60,842 bases of DNA from Pleurocapsales cyanobacterium LEGE 06147 (lineage in GTDB: Bacteria > Cyanobacteriota > Cyanobacteriia > Cyanobacteriales > Xenococcaceae). Made by a program: the position numbers and the translations under genes. The stretch is taken from contig JADEWQ010000021.1 in assembly GCA_015207585.1 (NCBI GenBank), forward strand, positions 1 to 60,842, read 5' to 3'. Positions 45,898-55,540 of this stretch are shown here, in pieces (positions within the stretch are counted from its first letter, which is position 1; every line of letters begins with the position of its first letter). The notes below the pieces were generated by a model. The model saw nothing but the letters and a program-made list of their open reading frames with translations. It did not search any database and was not told the origin of the DNA.

Positions 45898-46812
45898 TCA
45901 GAGTTCTCGATCTTGTAACGCAGCTCTAAGATTACCTCGATGTTTATCGAGAAGATGCTCTCCGGTGTCGGCATCTACACCCATCCATTGCATCAGTAGG
46001 GCCAGTTTTACTCTTTGACCGCTCAGTTGCAGTAATTTCTCTGCTTCTGAGTGATCGAGTTCGGTAAGATCGCCAATAATCCGTAAAGCGCGATCGCGCA
46101 GCTTATTGTTAGTGACGGCTACATCGATCATGCGATTGCCATAAACTTTGCCCAGACGCACCATTACCCCTGTAGAAATGATATTGAGAGCCATTTTGGT
46201 CGCCGTTCCCGCTTTCAGTCTAGTCGAACCTGTTAAAATTTCTGCTCCTACTAGCAAACGAATATCGATATCTGCATTAATAGAAACCTGCTCGACGGGA
46301 ACGCAGCTAATCGCAACAGTATTTGCGCCTCTTTCCTTAGCTGCTTGTAGCGCGCCATGAACGAAGGGAGTAGTTCCCCCTGCCGCGATCCCGATAACTA
46401 CATCTAATTCTGTAATGCGATGATGAGCGATCGCCCTTTCTCCATCTTCTTGACTGTCTTCTAAATCTTCCGAACTGCGGACTAAAGCTGCCGCACCACC
46501 AGCAATAATTCCTTGTACCAACTCTGGCGGAGTACAAAAAGTAGGAGGGCATTCGGCTGCATCTAACACTCCCAATCTGCCACTAGTTCCCGCACCGACA
46601 TAAAATAGTCTTCCTCCCCGACCAATTGCTTCGGTCGTCACATCAATTGTTTTGGCAAGGGGAATGCGCGCTTCGGCGATCGCTGCGATGGTTTTGACAT
46701 CTTCCCGATTAAATAGCTCGACTATTTCTAGAGAAGTTAAGCGATCCAAATTTTCGCTTTCGGGGTTGCTTTGCTCTGTCAGCAGATGACCCCTGGATTT
46801 TAGATTTTTCAT
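45898..46812 (-). CDS. murQ: N-acetylmuramic acid 6-phosphate etherase
   Basis: A 304-residue SIS-domain lyase that cleaves the lactyl ether of MurNAc 6-phosphate to give GlcNAc 6-phosphate and lactate, a step in peptidoglycan recycling. The motif LFYVGAGTSGRLGVLDAAEC is the sugar-phosphate site, with TPPELVQGIIAGGAAALVRS, VVIGIAAGGTTPFVHGAL and RLKAGTATKMALNIIST as further signatures. The C-terminal helices hold LLQLSGQRVKLALLMQWMGV. No anmK or murP is nearby to supply the substrate. It follows the DUF3110 gene by 45 bases and may share its transcript. Confidence 0.95.
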   Translation of the reverse strand: MKNLKSRGHLLTEQSNPESENLDRLTSLEIVELFNREDVKTIAAIAEARIPLAKTIDVTTEAIGRGGRLFYVGAGTSGRLGVLDAAECPPTFCTPPELVQGIIAGGAAALVRSSEDLEDSQEDGERAIAHHRITELDVVIGIAAGGTTPFVHGALQAAKERGANTVAISCVPVEQVSINADIDIRLLVGAEILTGSTRLKAGTATKMALNIISTGVMVRLGKVYGNRMIDVAVTNNKLRDRALRIIGDLTELDHSEAEKLLQLSGQRVKLALLMQWMGVDADTGEHLLDKHRGNLRAALQDREL

Positions 46813-46857
46813 GACAGAGGCTAGTTTTGCTAATTTTTTTAGTTGGCATTTTGCCTT

Positions 46858-47247
46858 CTACAAAAGACCTTCGAGTTTTCGCCTAATGCGGTCTAGCTCT
46901 TCTGTAGACATTTCCGATTCATCTGTTGCCGCTGCTGATGTGGTCGATGGTTCTCCTTCCAGATTCCAATCAGTCTTTTCGACATTTTCTTCTGGTGGAA
47001 TAGCCAATTTTCCCCCTTCGACAATTTCCCAATCGTAACCTGCTTCGCGGCAAAAGTCTTCTACTTCCTCTGACGCGATCGCCTCTACTGTAGCTTTAGG
47101 AAAATCTTGAGCTTCGAGCATCATGGCATAACGAGCGGCATCATCTTCCTCTTCAAACATTAACACCTTATTGCGATCGCCAATTTGAACCGTATGAATG
47201 CCTTCGCTATCGGTTCCAGCATTAAATAGTAATATGTACACCCGCAT
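46858..47247 (-). CDS. DUF3110 protein
   Basis: A 129-residue acidic protein of a small family known from cyanobacteria and plastids. The first 80 residues carry the domain: RVYILLFNAGTDSEGIHTVQ, VLMFEEEDDAARYAMMLEAQ and VEDFCREAGYDWEIVEGGKL. Residues 85-129 form a variable acidic linker and a short helical end (STEELDRIRRKLEGLL). No catalytic residues are apparent and the function is unknown. It lies between the flippase gene (61 bases upstream) and murQ, all on the minus strand. Confidence 0.87.
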   Translation of the reverse strand: MRVYILLFNAGTDSEGIHTVQIGDRNKVLMFEEEDDAARYAMMLEAQDFPKATVEAIASEEVEDFCREAGYDWEIVEGGKLAIPPEENVEKTDWNLEGEPSTTSAAATDESEMSTEELDRIRRKLEGLL

Positions 47248-47308
47248 AGCTATAACTAAAAGTAATAACTATGCCCATTACAGCATAAATCTCGCTCAAT
47301 TTTACTCG

Positions 47309-48595
47309 TCAACTTGCTTTTACTTGCTTTTCTCGACGCAAAAGAAAGGCAACAATCAGCCAAAGACAAAGCATGCGCAAAGAATCGGAAAATAAAGTAG
47401 CCCAAGCTGCACCTTGCCAAGAATACAGGGGAATTAACCAAATATTTAACCCTGCATTGAGCACGGCAGCGGAAACTTGTACTGCACTACGGACTTTTTG
47501 AAATCCTGCTCCTGTCAAGGTGTCTGCTGCCAAAAATTGGAAGGCAGCAATGAAAGGTAAGGGTGCTAACCAACGCAGCGCAGCAATTGCCTCCGTATAT
47601 TCATCTCCCAAGATAACTGGCACTAAGGGGGCAAAAACCAAATAGCCAATCAAACTGACAATTCCGAAACTTAAGATAAATGGCAAAAGGCGACGAGCAA
47701 AATTAAAACTGCCTCCGATCCCCGATGCTCCATGCCGAAAAAATTTAGGATAAGAAGCACTAAATAAAGAAAAAAGCACGATAGAGCCGACATCTATAAA
47801 ACGATAAGCAGAGCCGTATATACCTGTAGCTGCCAAAGTAGACATGCTTGCCAACATGGTTTTATCCAGGTTTGCGTTAACATTATTAGCGGATGCAGCG
47901 ATTGAAAAAAAGAATCCTTGTTGAATCTCCGATTTAATCTTGGAAAAATCTGGTCGAGGAGAGCCAGCTAAGCGATTAACCAAGATAATTCCCACAGTAG
48001 CGATAATTGCCGAACTGGCTAAATACAAGCTAGCCCAAATGGTTATGGTAGGCTGGGGAAAAAACACCACAAGACAAAGAGCAGCTATCAGTTTAGTACA
48101 GTTATACAATACTCCTAGTTGGGCTAACTTTTTTACCCGACCAATGGCGACAAAAGCTTTATAACAGGCAGTTAATAACCCCAAGCAAATTAGATCTGCC
48201 AACAAAATCATGGCGATCGTTATCCGAGAAATGTTAGCAGAAAAAATATGAGGTGAAAATATCAATAAGGCAATTATTATTAAAGAAGTATTACCCAGAA
48301 GAATAAAAAGAGTATTGCCCCAATATTTATTAAATAATGATTTGTTTACCGAAACTTGCTGAACTAAAATATCTTCAGTACCTAATGCAGCAAAAGAAAA
48401 AATAAGAGATGCTAAAGCAGTCACTCCTATAAAAGAACCATAATTTTCCGCTCCAAGAAAGCGAGCAATAATAACAAAATAAAATGCTTGTATAACTACT
48501 CCAGAACCTTTAGCAAGGAACATCCATAAAGTATCTTTTACTAATCCTTTGCTAGATAAATTCTTAAGCTTTGAGCTAATTTGCTTGAAATTCAT
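47309..48595 (-). CDS. Polysaccharide flippase (Wzx/MATE-like)
   Basis: A 428-residue protein with about 12 membrane helices. The N-terminus is LWMFLAKGSGVVIQAFYFVI followed by ARFLGAENYGSFIGVTALAS, typical of oligosaccharide flippases (Wzx). TGIYGSAYRFIDVGSIVLFS and LRWLAPLPFIAAFQFLAADT are matching central motifs. It would turn lipid-linked glycan units from the cytoplasmic to the outer face of the membrane. It is the last polysaccharide gene in the minus-strand order, 250 bases after the ligase-like gene. Substrate cannot be told from sequence. Confidence 0.85.
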   Translation of the reverse strand: MNFKQISSKLKNLSSKGLVKDTLWMFLAKGSGVVIQAFYFVIIARFLGAENYGSFIGVTALASLIFSFAALGTEDILVQQVSVNKSLFNKYWGNTLFILLGNTSLIIIALLIFSPHIFSANISRITIAMILLADLICLGLLTACYKAFVAIGRVKKLAQLGVLYNCTKLIAALCLVVFFPQPTITIWASLYLASSAIIATVGIILVNRLAGSPRPDFSKIKSEIQQGFFFSIAASANNVNANLDKTMLASMSTLAATGIYGSAYRFIDVGSIVLFSLFSASYPKFFRHGASGIGGSFNFARRLLPFILSFGIVSLIGYLVFAPLVPVILGDEYTEAIAALRWLAPLPFIAAFQFLAADTLTGAGFQKVRSAVQVSAAVLNAGLNIWLIPLYSWQGAAWATLFSDSLRMLCLWLIVAFLLRREKQVKAS

Positions 48596-48846
48596 TAGGT
48601 ATTAAAAAATAATTTAATAGAAATACTAGCAATATCGGTATTAATTTAATTAATATAATACTATTCGTTATTTATGTATAAATTAGAGTAATTTCTCCTA
48701 TGTCTTAAATCAATAATTGGTGTTTCCTAAATTCAAGAAAAACTAGAAGTGAAGAGAAAAGGTGCGGAGGTTGTTAAGCTCAAATCCATTTGATTAAATC
48801 TAAGAAAATTTCTTTCAGTCTATCCGTTCAAGGGTACTCGATCTCA

Positions 48847-50145
48847 TTACGCCCACCTCTTTATATTCCTGACAGCTGGAGAGTATATATTATCTCTAGC
48901 AATTAGTAAGGAGCAAAATGTTGCCGTATACATGGCCCACAGATGATTATTCATCGTTGTTATCGAACCTTCAGCGACATTAGATAACAAGATATAAGTT
49001 AAAAACAATAGAGGCCAAAAACCTTCTACAGTGTTTGTCTTACGTAACCAAGCAAGGGCTTTAGTAGCGGCAGTGAATAAGCCAACGAAAAAAGCAATTA
49101 ATCCTATTAAACCAATTCCCAGCCACATATCTAAATATCCATTGTGAGCATAAGCTACAGGAACAGTAAGAGCTAGTTCGACATAGGCAGACGGACCTTG
49201 CAAACCGTGCCAAAAGGCATTTAAGCCATAACCTTGCCAGGGACGTAATTGAATCATGTCCCAAGTATACCGCCAAATATCCGTGCGCCCTGTTAGAGTA
49301 GGATCTTTACCAAGAGCAGTGAATATTAAATCTAGTCCTCCATAATCAAACAACCACAGCAGAGCAGCAATACCAGCAATTATGCCAGCCAAAATCGCTG
49401 AGATCATTAATTCGTATCGCCAGCGAAGAAGCCGATAGAACAAGCATAGCGCTAACATAATTACCAAATTAACTAAAGAACCTGTCGAGTTGGCAAGAAC
49501 TAGTAGAGCAACAGTAGAAGCTAGCAATAACCAGAATACCCACCTAATAGATTGACTGCTCAGAGCACGAAGATAAAAAATAACTGCAGCAGGCACCAAC
49601 GCTAGACCAAATATATTTTTGTGGGTGTAAATTCCTCGCCACGCTCCTTCATGGACTCCTCCCATAGTCCCGTATTGAGGTAGAGCAACGGAAAACAATA
49701 TACTAAGAACAACAATTAAACCAAAAGTCCACGAGAAAATAACAATCTGTTCTTTGATGGTGTAGCGAGTAGCGAGGTAAAGACCAAAACTAGTAGTCCC
49801 AATCGCGTAGATACTATATCTAAAAGAGTCTGAGGGAAATACTGACCAAAGAGTAGAGAGGCATACAATCAACAGCAGTAGCCAAATAAGCCAAATAGAT
49901 TTATCTATTCTAAATAGGGCAACAACTTTTTTCCACCGCAGAAAAAGCAACACAAAAGAAATGAAATAGATGAGGAGTGAGATCTTAGCATTAAAGGACA
50001 AGTCTAGGGTGGTGATATCTACTCCGTCTCCTTCACTAGCACCTCCTGTAAGCAGTAGAGGGGTTAATGCCTGCGATAAATGAAATAAAGACAAAACTGT
50101 AAAAACCAGTTCAAATATTCTTAATATGCTGTATTTGCTCTGCAT
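48847..50145 (-). CDS. O-antigen ligase/polymerase-like membrane protein
   Basis: A 432-residue protein with about 11 membrane helices and the Wzy_C domain. The large loop contains GAWRGIYTHKNIFGLALVPA, and the later motif is TGRTDIWRYTWDMIQLRPWQ followed by GYGLNAFW and AHNGYLDMWLGIGLIGL. These are the hallmarks of WaaL/Wzy-type enzymes that join or polymerise lipid-linked glycans at the outer face of the cytoplasmic membrane. Whether it is a ligase or a polymerase cannot be separated by sequence. In a locus with Wzc- and Wzx-like proteins a Wzy-type polymerase is the more natural role. Confidence 0.83.
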   Translation of the reverse strand: MQSKYSILRIFELVFTVLSLFHLSQALTPLLLTGGASEGDGVDITTLDLSFNAKISLLIYFISFVLLFLRWKKVVALFRIDKSIWLIWLLLLIVCLSTLWSVFPSDSFRYSIYAIGTTSFGLYLATRYTIKEQIVIFSWTFGLIVVLSILFSVALPQYGTMGGVHEGAWRGIYTHKNIFGLALVPAAVIFYLRALSSQSIRWVFWLLLASTVALLVLANSTGSLVNLVIMLALCLFYRLLRWRYELMISAILAGIIAGIAALLWLFDYGGLDLIFTALGKDPTLTGRTDIWRYTWDMIQLRPWQGYGLNAFWHGLQGPSAYVELALTVPVAYAHNGYLDMWLGIGLIGLIAFFVGLFTAATKALAWLRKTNTVEGFWPLLFLTYILLSNVAEGSITTMNNHLWAMYTATFCSLLIARDNIYSPAVRNIKRWA

Positions 50146-50205
50146 TTATACCATTATTTAGTTATTTAGTATGGGCTTGGATTGATTTGGCTAGAATTAA
50201 TTAAC

Positions 50206-50230
50206 GGGGCTTACAAGCGAGGTAAGCCCC
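50206..50230. terminator. Strong hairpin between GT2 and ligase genes
   Basis: GGGGCTTAC and GTAAGCCCC pair perfectly around a 7-base loop. The T-rich tail (TTATCTATTTTTT) is on the plus-strand side, while the genes here run on the minus strand, where the hairpin is followed only by GTTAATTAATT. It may act as a partial terminator or an mRNA-stabilising element for the GT2 message. Confidence 0.55.
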
Positions 50231-50241
50231 TTATCTATTTT

Positions 50242-51261
50242 TTAGTGGGTAATCTGTCTTTTTGTTCTAGAGCGAAACATATTTTTTTGAATATTCACTT
50301 CTGAATCTCCTAACCAAGATTGGAAACGACGAGCGATAATCACGGGTAGTTCGGACGCGAAATGAAGCCAAAAGTAAGGATAGTTTACCATCCCTTTTAC
50401 AGCAGTCAACAGCTTACCTTGTTTGAGCGGTTCAACAATGCAGTAATAGTCTCTCCACTTTTTAGTCGCTGCCTTTTTTTCCAATAGAGCTGCTAACAAT
50501 TGAGGCTTATCATTAAGATAATCTTTGTGTTGTAAAAAATTAGTAATGGCACGGCATTCATCTTCAAGCCGCCTAATTTTGTTACTGCTGACTAGAGAAC
50601 CCGGACGAGAGCGATAAAAATAGTAAGGTTCGGGAACGAGGAAAAAAGTTGCTCCGTGAAGAAAACAATCCATGTTTAACCAAAAGTCTTGACTAACCTT
50701 AATTGTCTCGTCGTACTCGATCTTGTAGCGTACTAAAAATTCTCGTCTAAATAAAGGTTTGCTAAAACCAAGACGTAAACCAGATTTGCCTTCTATATCC
50801 GAGTTAACAAAATCAACTACTTCGATTTGCTTGAGGGAATCAATTTGCTCGTTACTCTCGCCAATTAAAGTGCCCCAAGGATTGCTCTGACCATCTTCAA
50901 TCAAATAGAGGTCGTCAGCGACTAAATCGGCATTTTGCTCTTCGGCAACCCGAACCAATTTTTTTAGTCTTCTTGATGCATACCAATCATCGGAGTCGAG
51001 AACGGCAACCCATTGTCCCCGAGCTTCTCTCAGAGCGCGATTGCGAGCACCGCCTGCACCAAGATTTTTGGAGTTTTGCACGAGTTTGAGTCTGGGGTCA
51101 GAGAAACTCCGAGCTACTTTTACAGTATTGTCAGTAGAAGCATCATCTACTACGATGACCTCAATTTCACTCAGAGTTTGGCTCAGAGCCGATTCTATTG
51201 CTTGAGCGAGATAAGCTTCTGTATTGTAAGCAGGAATAATCACAGATACAATCGGACTCAT
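50242..51261 (-). CDS. GT2-family glycosyltransferase
   Basis: A 339-residue GT-A fold transferase using nucleotide sugars. SVIIPAYNTEAYLAQAIESA is the N-terminal nucleotide-binding strand, VVDDASTDNT the first Asp motif, and AVLDSDDWYA the DxD-type metal motif. The family acts in the cytoplasm, adding sugars to lipid-linked repeat units. The C-terminal 90 residues are basic and variable (ITNFLQHKDYLNDKPQLLAA). Its ATG overlaps the phosphodiesterase stop by four bases (ATGA), so the two are translationally coupled. Donor and acceptor are unknown. Confidence 0.88.
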   Translation of the reverse strand: MSPIVSVIIPAYNTEAYLAQAIESALSQTLSEIEVIVVDDASTDNTVKVARSFSDPRLKLVQNSKNLGAGGARNRALREARGQWVAVLDSDDWYASRRLKKLVRVAEEQNADLVADDLYLIEDGQSNPWGTLIGESNEQIDSLKQIEVVDFVNSDIEGKSGLRLGFSKPLFRREFLVRYKIEYDETIKVSQDFWLNMDCFLHGATFFLVPEPYYFYRSRPGSLVSSNKIRRLEDECRAITNFLQHKDYLNDKPQLLAALLEKKAATKKWRDYYCIVEPLKQGKLLTAVKGMVNYPYFWLHFASELPVIIARRFQSWLGDSEVNIQKNMFRSRTKRQITH

Positions 51262-52940
51262 TGGCTTACCTCCTGAGAAATACGAACGGCAGGCTCTAAC
51301 AAGGGTTTACCATCAAAGTAATCGGGAATTTTAGCACCCATTAAGTTGAGAATAGTTGCACCCACGTCTACAGCCCTTCCCGTGGATAGAGTGGAGTTAG
51401 GACTAATTCCGGGTCCCTTAGCCATTAAAAAGCCATTTTCTCGATGACCGCCAGGGCGATTATAGGTAATTGGACCAATCCTTCCCAAATCGGGACTGTC
51501 AACGACATCAGTAGGAATTTCGTGCCAAACTACGACCAAATCGGGTTCTGGTAATTTGGGGTCGTTGTCTTGAGGAGAGCGACGAGTTCTAACGACCTGT
51601 TTTACTAATGATTTTCCGCTTCGCCCATCTCTGAGGCGATATAGTGCCTCTGTAAGCTCATCGCAAAGAGCTTCATATTCGCTCGGTTCGACAATGCCAT
51701 CGCGCTCTCGTCCTTTGAGGTTAATGCGGATGTGACCGTCGGCAAAGGCTGGTAAAGCAAAAGCCTTCATTTGAGGCCAGAGAGGAGTGTACCAAATAGC
51801 AGGCATCCAGCCTAGTTCCACGTTTTCTTCTAAGAGGGGATGAGGGGACAGCAAGCCATGTTTGGGCGATCGCAGAAATTTTTTATGAGTCCAAGTCTGC
51901 CAGAATTTTTTGAGAGGATTGGGTTCGTAAATTTGTCGCCAGACTTCTGCAGACCAACCATTTCTGATGTTTTTGGTAATCATTGGTGGTGGCGAGCGGT
52001 CTATATTGCCATGACCGAGAGCAGCTTTACCAGGAAAGTTGAAGCGATAGAGTACTTCTGGCAGGAACATCATGCTTAATAAATCTGTGAGATTAGCACA
52101 CATACCGTGGACGGCAAACAGCAAGATGTATGCATTTTTCGGTGCGGTGGCAAGAATCTCTCCAACGGCGCGATCGACTTGCATGAAACCTTGGAGCATC
52201 GGATCGCCTAAGGTATCTTTTTTATTGGTATAGGCATAGAGAGGATGGTCTGGCTGACTCATGTTATACAAGTCATGTCCTAGGGTATGAGTTTCGCCAA
52301 AAGCAGTGATAAATAGATCCCAGGATTCTTGCTCGAGCAAGTTGCGACAAATTTGTGAACGAGTAGCAACGCTCTGTTTGACCGATCGCGTCACCCAATC
52401 AAAATATTTTTTGTCCCACCAAATACCGTTATCTTTACGATAAACAGGATTTTCACCGTATTGCTCGATGATTTTAGGCAACAGTTCTGCAGGTTGGGAT
52501 TCACTGGGATAGAAAGGATGGTGTCCTCCCCAGCCAGTGATTTGAATCCCATTGACTCCAGGACAAACTCGTGTCACCGGAACGTCAAAGGCGGCTACTC
52601 GGTACTCATCACCTAAAGCATAGAAAGGTTCATATTCTTGATAGTCATAGCCCCCATAAACCGGATCGCAACGAACTCCGTAAGTATCGGGGTTATAAGT
52701 AATCGTGTCCCAAAAACCAGTTTTATCTGGCAAACAGCCTGTGGTCATCATCACCCAGAGGGGTTCTGTAGCAGAAAATTCTGCCGTTCCTCCCTGGTAG
52801 TTGACAGAGTTATGTAGACGACCGTAAATTCCCTGTTGCCCGATTTGGCTGAGATTAGGCAGATAACCTTCAGAAATCCATTGTTCGATTAAAGCGGGAT
52901 CGGCGGCATCTAAGCCTATAGCAATAACTGGTGTTTTCAT
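51258..52940 (-). CDS. Type I phosphodiesterase/alkaline phosphatase superfamily protein
   Basis: A 560-residue protein of the nucleotide pyrophosphatase/phosphodiesterase branch. IAIGLDAADPALIEQWISEG gives the first metal Asp; the nucleophile should be a Thr in VMMTTGCLPDKTGFWD; GETHTLGHDLYNM, LFAVHGMCANLTDLL and RPGGHRENGFLMAKGPGIS supply further metal ligands. There is no signal peptide, so it should be cytoplasmic. Members act on varied phosphodiesters or phosphomonoesters. Coupling to a GT2 gene and position after wzc suggest a role in making or editing a phosphate-bearing glycan or its carrier, which is inference. Confidence 0.8.
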   Translation of the reverse strand: MKTPVIAIGLDAADPALIEQWISEGYLPNLSQIGQQGIYGRLHNSVNYQGGTAEFSATEPLWVMMTTGCLPDKTGFWDTITYNPDTYGVRCDPVYGGYDYQEYEPFYALGDEYRVAAFDVPVTRVCPGVNGIQITGWGGHHPFYPSESQPAELLPKIIEQYGENPVYRKDNGIWWDKKYFDWVTRSVKQSVATRSQICRNLLEQESWDLFITAFGETHTLGHDLYNMSQPDHPLYAYTNKKDTLGDPMLQGFMQVDRAVGEILATAPKNAYILLFAVHGMCANLTDLLSMMFLPEVLYRFNFPGKAALGHGNIDRSPPPMITKNIRNGWSAEVWRQIYEPNPLKKFWQTWTHKKFLRSPKHGLLSPHPLLEENVELGWMPAIWYTPLWPQMKAFALPAFADGHIRINLKGRERDGIVEPSEYEALCDELTEALYRLRDGRSGKSLVKQVVRTRRSPQDNDPKLPEPDLVVVWHEIPTDVVDSPDLGRIGPITYNRPGGHRENGFLMAKGPGISPNSTLSTGRAVDVGATILNLMGAKIPDYFDGKPLLEPAVRISQEVSQ

Positions 52941-53010
52941 CGATCTATGTTTACCAAAATTAACTAAAATTAATTGATTTTATGATTGACGACGGAAAAG
53001 TATGCTCTAT

Positions 53011-55284
53011 CTAAATGGTTACCGTTTCAGAAGAATAGGTACCTGAGGCTTTTGTTCGCAAAAAATAGCGTCTTGCATACTTGGCATGGTAAGAATAGCG
53101 TTCAAACTCATTGGGCTTGACCCCATTAATGACCATGCCCATTACGCGCTGTTTGGCTAATGCTAGGGTTTCGTTGGCAAAGGCTGCACTCTCTCGATCT
53201 ACTACCCCAGGTCGGCTGACAAACAGAATGCCATCGACCATATTGCTTAGAGTGAGAACATCAGCCGTTACGGGCAAGGGTGGGGCATCTATTATTACCA
53301 GATCGTATTCTTGTCTTGCTTGGGCGATTAGGTTGTTCATTGCTTCTGAATCAAGCAATGCAAGGGGATTGGATGGAATGGCTCCGCCAATAAGTAAATC
53401 GAGTTTTTCCATGGGTTGACAAATAGCTTCCCTAAGAGGAAGGTTATGTGTCAAAGTTTCTCCGCCTTGAACAGGCGAAGCCTGCTTCGACTTCGTCAAT
53501 ATATCTTTGAGTCCTACTCGGTCGGAAATGTTCCACAGTCGATGCTGAGAGGGGTTTCTTAAATCGCCATCGATGAGCAAGACGCGACGACCCAGTTGGG
53601 CGATCGCAGCAGCTACGTTAGCTGAAACCGTCGATTTGCCTTCTTCGGGTACGGAACTAGTCATTAAAATGACTTGGACGGGCTGGTCAGAATTGAGAAA
53701 CTTTAAATTGGACTGAATCATGCGGTAAAGTTCGCTCGTAAAAGAGTCTGGCTGTTGCTGCACCACAATTCCTTGACTGCTTTCATCAGTGTTTTGGGGA
53801 ATAATCCCCAAAACGGGGTAGGGCAATTTTTCTTTGATATCGGCAATGGTTTTAAGGGTTTGGTCTTGCAATTCTAGTAACATTACCGACATATTAGACA
53901 AAAGAAGTCCCAACAGAATTCCTAAGACCATCAATGCCAGTCTACCCGAACTACCTCTTTCGGGAAGTTCGGCTGGCTCGATAATTTGAGCGTTAACTGC
54001 TTGTTGGTTTTGGACGATCTGTACTTCTTGCAAACTACCTAAGAGGGTTTCGTAAGTAGTTCGTGCTGCTGCTACTTCCCTTAATAGCTCTTGCTCTTCT
54101 TTTTCTAGCCGCGGTAATTGTTTGACCCGCTGGAGATAAGTTTGTTTGGAACGATCGAGGGATACTAGTTGTCTTTGAAGACTCAGTCTTTCAATTTCTA
54201 GGGCAATAAATTTTTCTAGTTGATTTTCTCTGTTCGGATTGTTTCTGAGCAAGCCTTCGGATATATTTACTCCTTCTCCTATCCTGGCGCGAATTTGCCC
54301 TCGTAATTGTTGGTTAAGAGAACTTTTTTTGTCTTCGAGACTAATGATGCTGGGATGGTTGTCGCGAAATCGCTTGCGCTCCTCAGCCAATTCTCTTTCA
54401 ACGTTAGCTAATTCGTCGAGAACGGCTTCTATGACGGGAGACTGTCCTAATTGGTTGGCAGCGATCGCTTGTTGTAAGTTTAAACCCAACTGACTTTGGA
54501 GAGTAGAAGCTTGCGCTTGCACTCCTTGTAGTTCGGCTCCGACAATTGCAATTTGACGGTTAAGATTAGCTAATTCTAAAACACTCGTTTCTGCTTCTTT
54601 TGTAAGATCTACGATGTTATTTGCTTCTCTAAATTGACTTAATTTAGATTCTGCTTTGGCTAATGTTTCTTCCACCTGAGGTAGTTGTTCGCTGATAAAT
54701 TTACCAGCATTGACCGTTTCTTGTTGATTGTTGTTGATTTGCCCTTCGATATAACTTTTCATCAAAGTATTAACTATATCGGCGACCATATATGGATCTG
54801 GATGTTTATAGCTTAGTTGAATTACATCGCTACCACCAATGAGTTTGACATCAAGATTTTTCTTGAAATTTTCTGGTTTGAGGGGTTCTCCTTGTTCGTC
54901 TACCAGTTTCAGTTTGTCAATGGTCTGTTGCACTATGGGAGTGGAGGTAATTACCTCCTTTTGTGTAGTTAGAGGAGATTGATTGATGAGCAAGGGTTTT
55001 AGATCGCCAATTCCTTGACCTAATCCGGTTAGAGAAGCCGTATTATTGGGTTTGAATAGGAGTTTACCTTCTGCTTGATAAGTTTTTTGGAGTAAGCTAC
55101 TCAGTGCTGAGGTTATAGCTACAGTTATTAAAAATATAACTAAAGCTGGCTTCCAGCGTCTTTTCAGCTTTAATAAATACTTATTTAAATCTATATCAGT
55201 TGTTTCTCTTTGTTCTAGAGCACCGTATCCTATTGATGATTTTTGCTCTATTTGACCATTGTTTATGGCGGTTGGGTAGAACAT
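53011..55284 (-). CDS. Wzc-type chain-length regulator and BY-kinase
   Basis: A 757-residue polysaccharide co-polymerase with a tyrosine kinase domain. A Wzz domain starts near 30 (IDLNKYLLKLKRRWKPALVI) with a first membrane helix (about 47-67), a long periplasmic coiled coil (about 170-430) and a second helix (about 455-475: LALMVLGILLGLLLSNMSVM). The kinase has Walker A SSVPEEGKSTVSANVA, Walker A' VLLIDGDLRNP and Walker B DLVIIDAPPLP. The C-terminal tail has scattered tyrosines (FERYSYHAKYARRYF, TYSS) for autophosphorylation, fewer than in E. coli Wzc. It controls chain length and export of exopolysaccharide. Residues near 600 carry a palindromic insert. Confidence 0.93.
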   Translation of the reverse strand: MFYPTAINNGQIEQKSSIGYGALEQRETTDIDLNKYLLKLKRRWKPALVIFLITVAITSALSSLLQKTYQAEGKLLFKPNNTASLTGLGQGIGDLKPLLINQSPLTTQKEVITSTPIVQQTIDKLKLVDEQGEPLKPENFKKNLDVKLIGGSDVIQLSYKHPDPYMVADIVNTLMKSYIEGQINNNQQETVNAGKFISEQLPQVEETLAKAESKLSQFREANNIVDLTKEAETSVLELANLNRQIAIVGAELQGVQAQASTLQSQLGLNLQQAIAANQLGQSPVIEAVLDELANVERELAEERKRFRDNHPSIISLEDKKSSLNQQLRGQIRARIGEGVNISEGLLRNNPNRENQLEKFIALEIERLSLQRQLVSLDRSKQTYLQRVKQLPRLEKEEQELLREVAAARTTYETLLGSLQEVQIVQNQQAVNAQIIEPAELPERGSSGRLALMVLGILLGLLLSNMSVMLLELQDQTLKTIADIKEKLPYPVLGIIPQNTDESSQGIVVQQQPDSFTSELYRMIQSNLKFLNSDQPVQVILMTSSVPEEGKSTVSANVAAAIAQLGRRVLLIDGDLRNPSQHRLWNISDRVGLKDILTKSKQASPVQGGETLTHNLPLREAICQPMEKLDLLIGGAIPSNPLALLDSEAMNNLIAQARQEYDLVIIDAPPLPVTADVLTLSNMVDGILFVSRPGVVDRESAAFANETLALAKQRVMGMVINGVKPNEFERYSYHAKYARRYFLRTKASGTYSSETVTI

Positions 55285-55540
55285 AGCTTAATTTATTTTT
55301 ATAGAAACTTTAATTATTCTTTAGTATTTCCCCGTAATAAAATATATAAGGCATAAAATATGTTTTTACTTTAAATTTTTGATGAACTTAGCTAAAAAAA
55401 GTATAAAAATTAATCAATACTAGTTGTTATTCGAAGAATTAGAGAAAGTCACTAGTTTTTCTTCCTTAGAGCAAGAGTTTATTGAAAATCAGATCTTGCA
55501 CCTAGGGCATCAACTTAAATCAAGCCATCCAATTCCTCGA

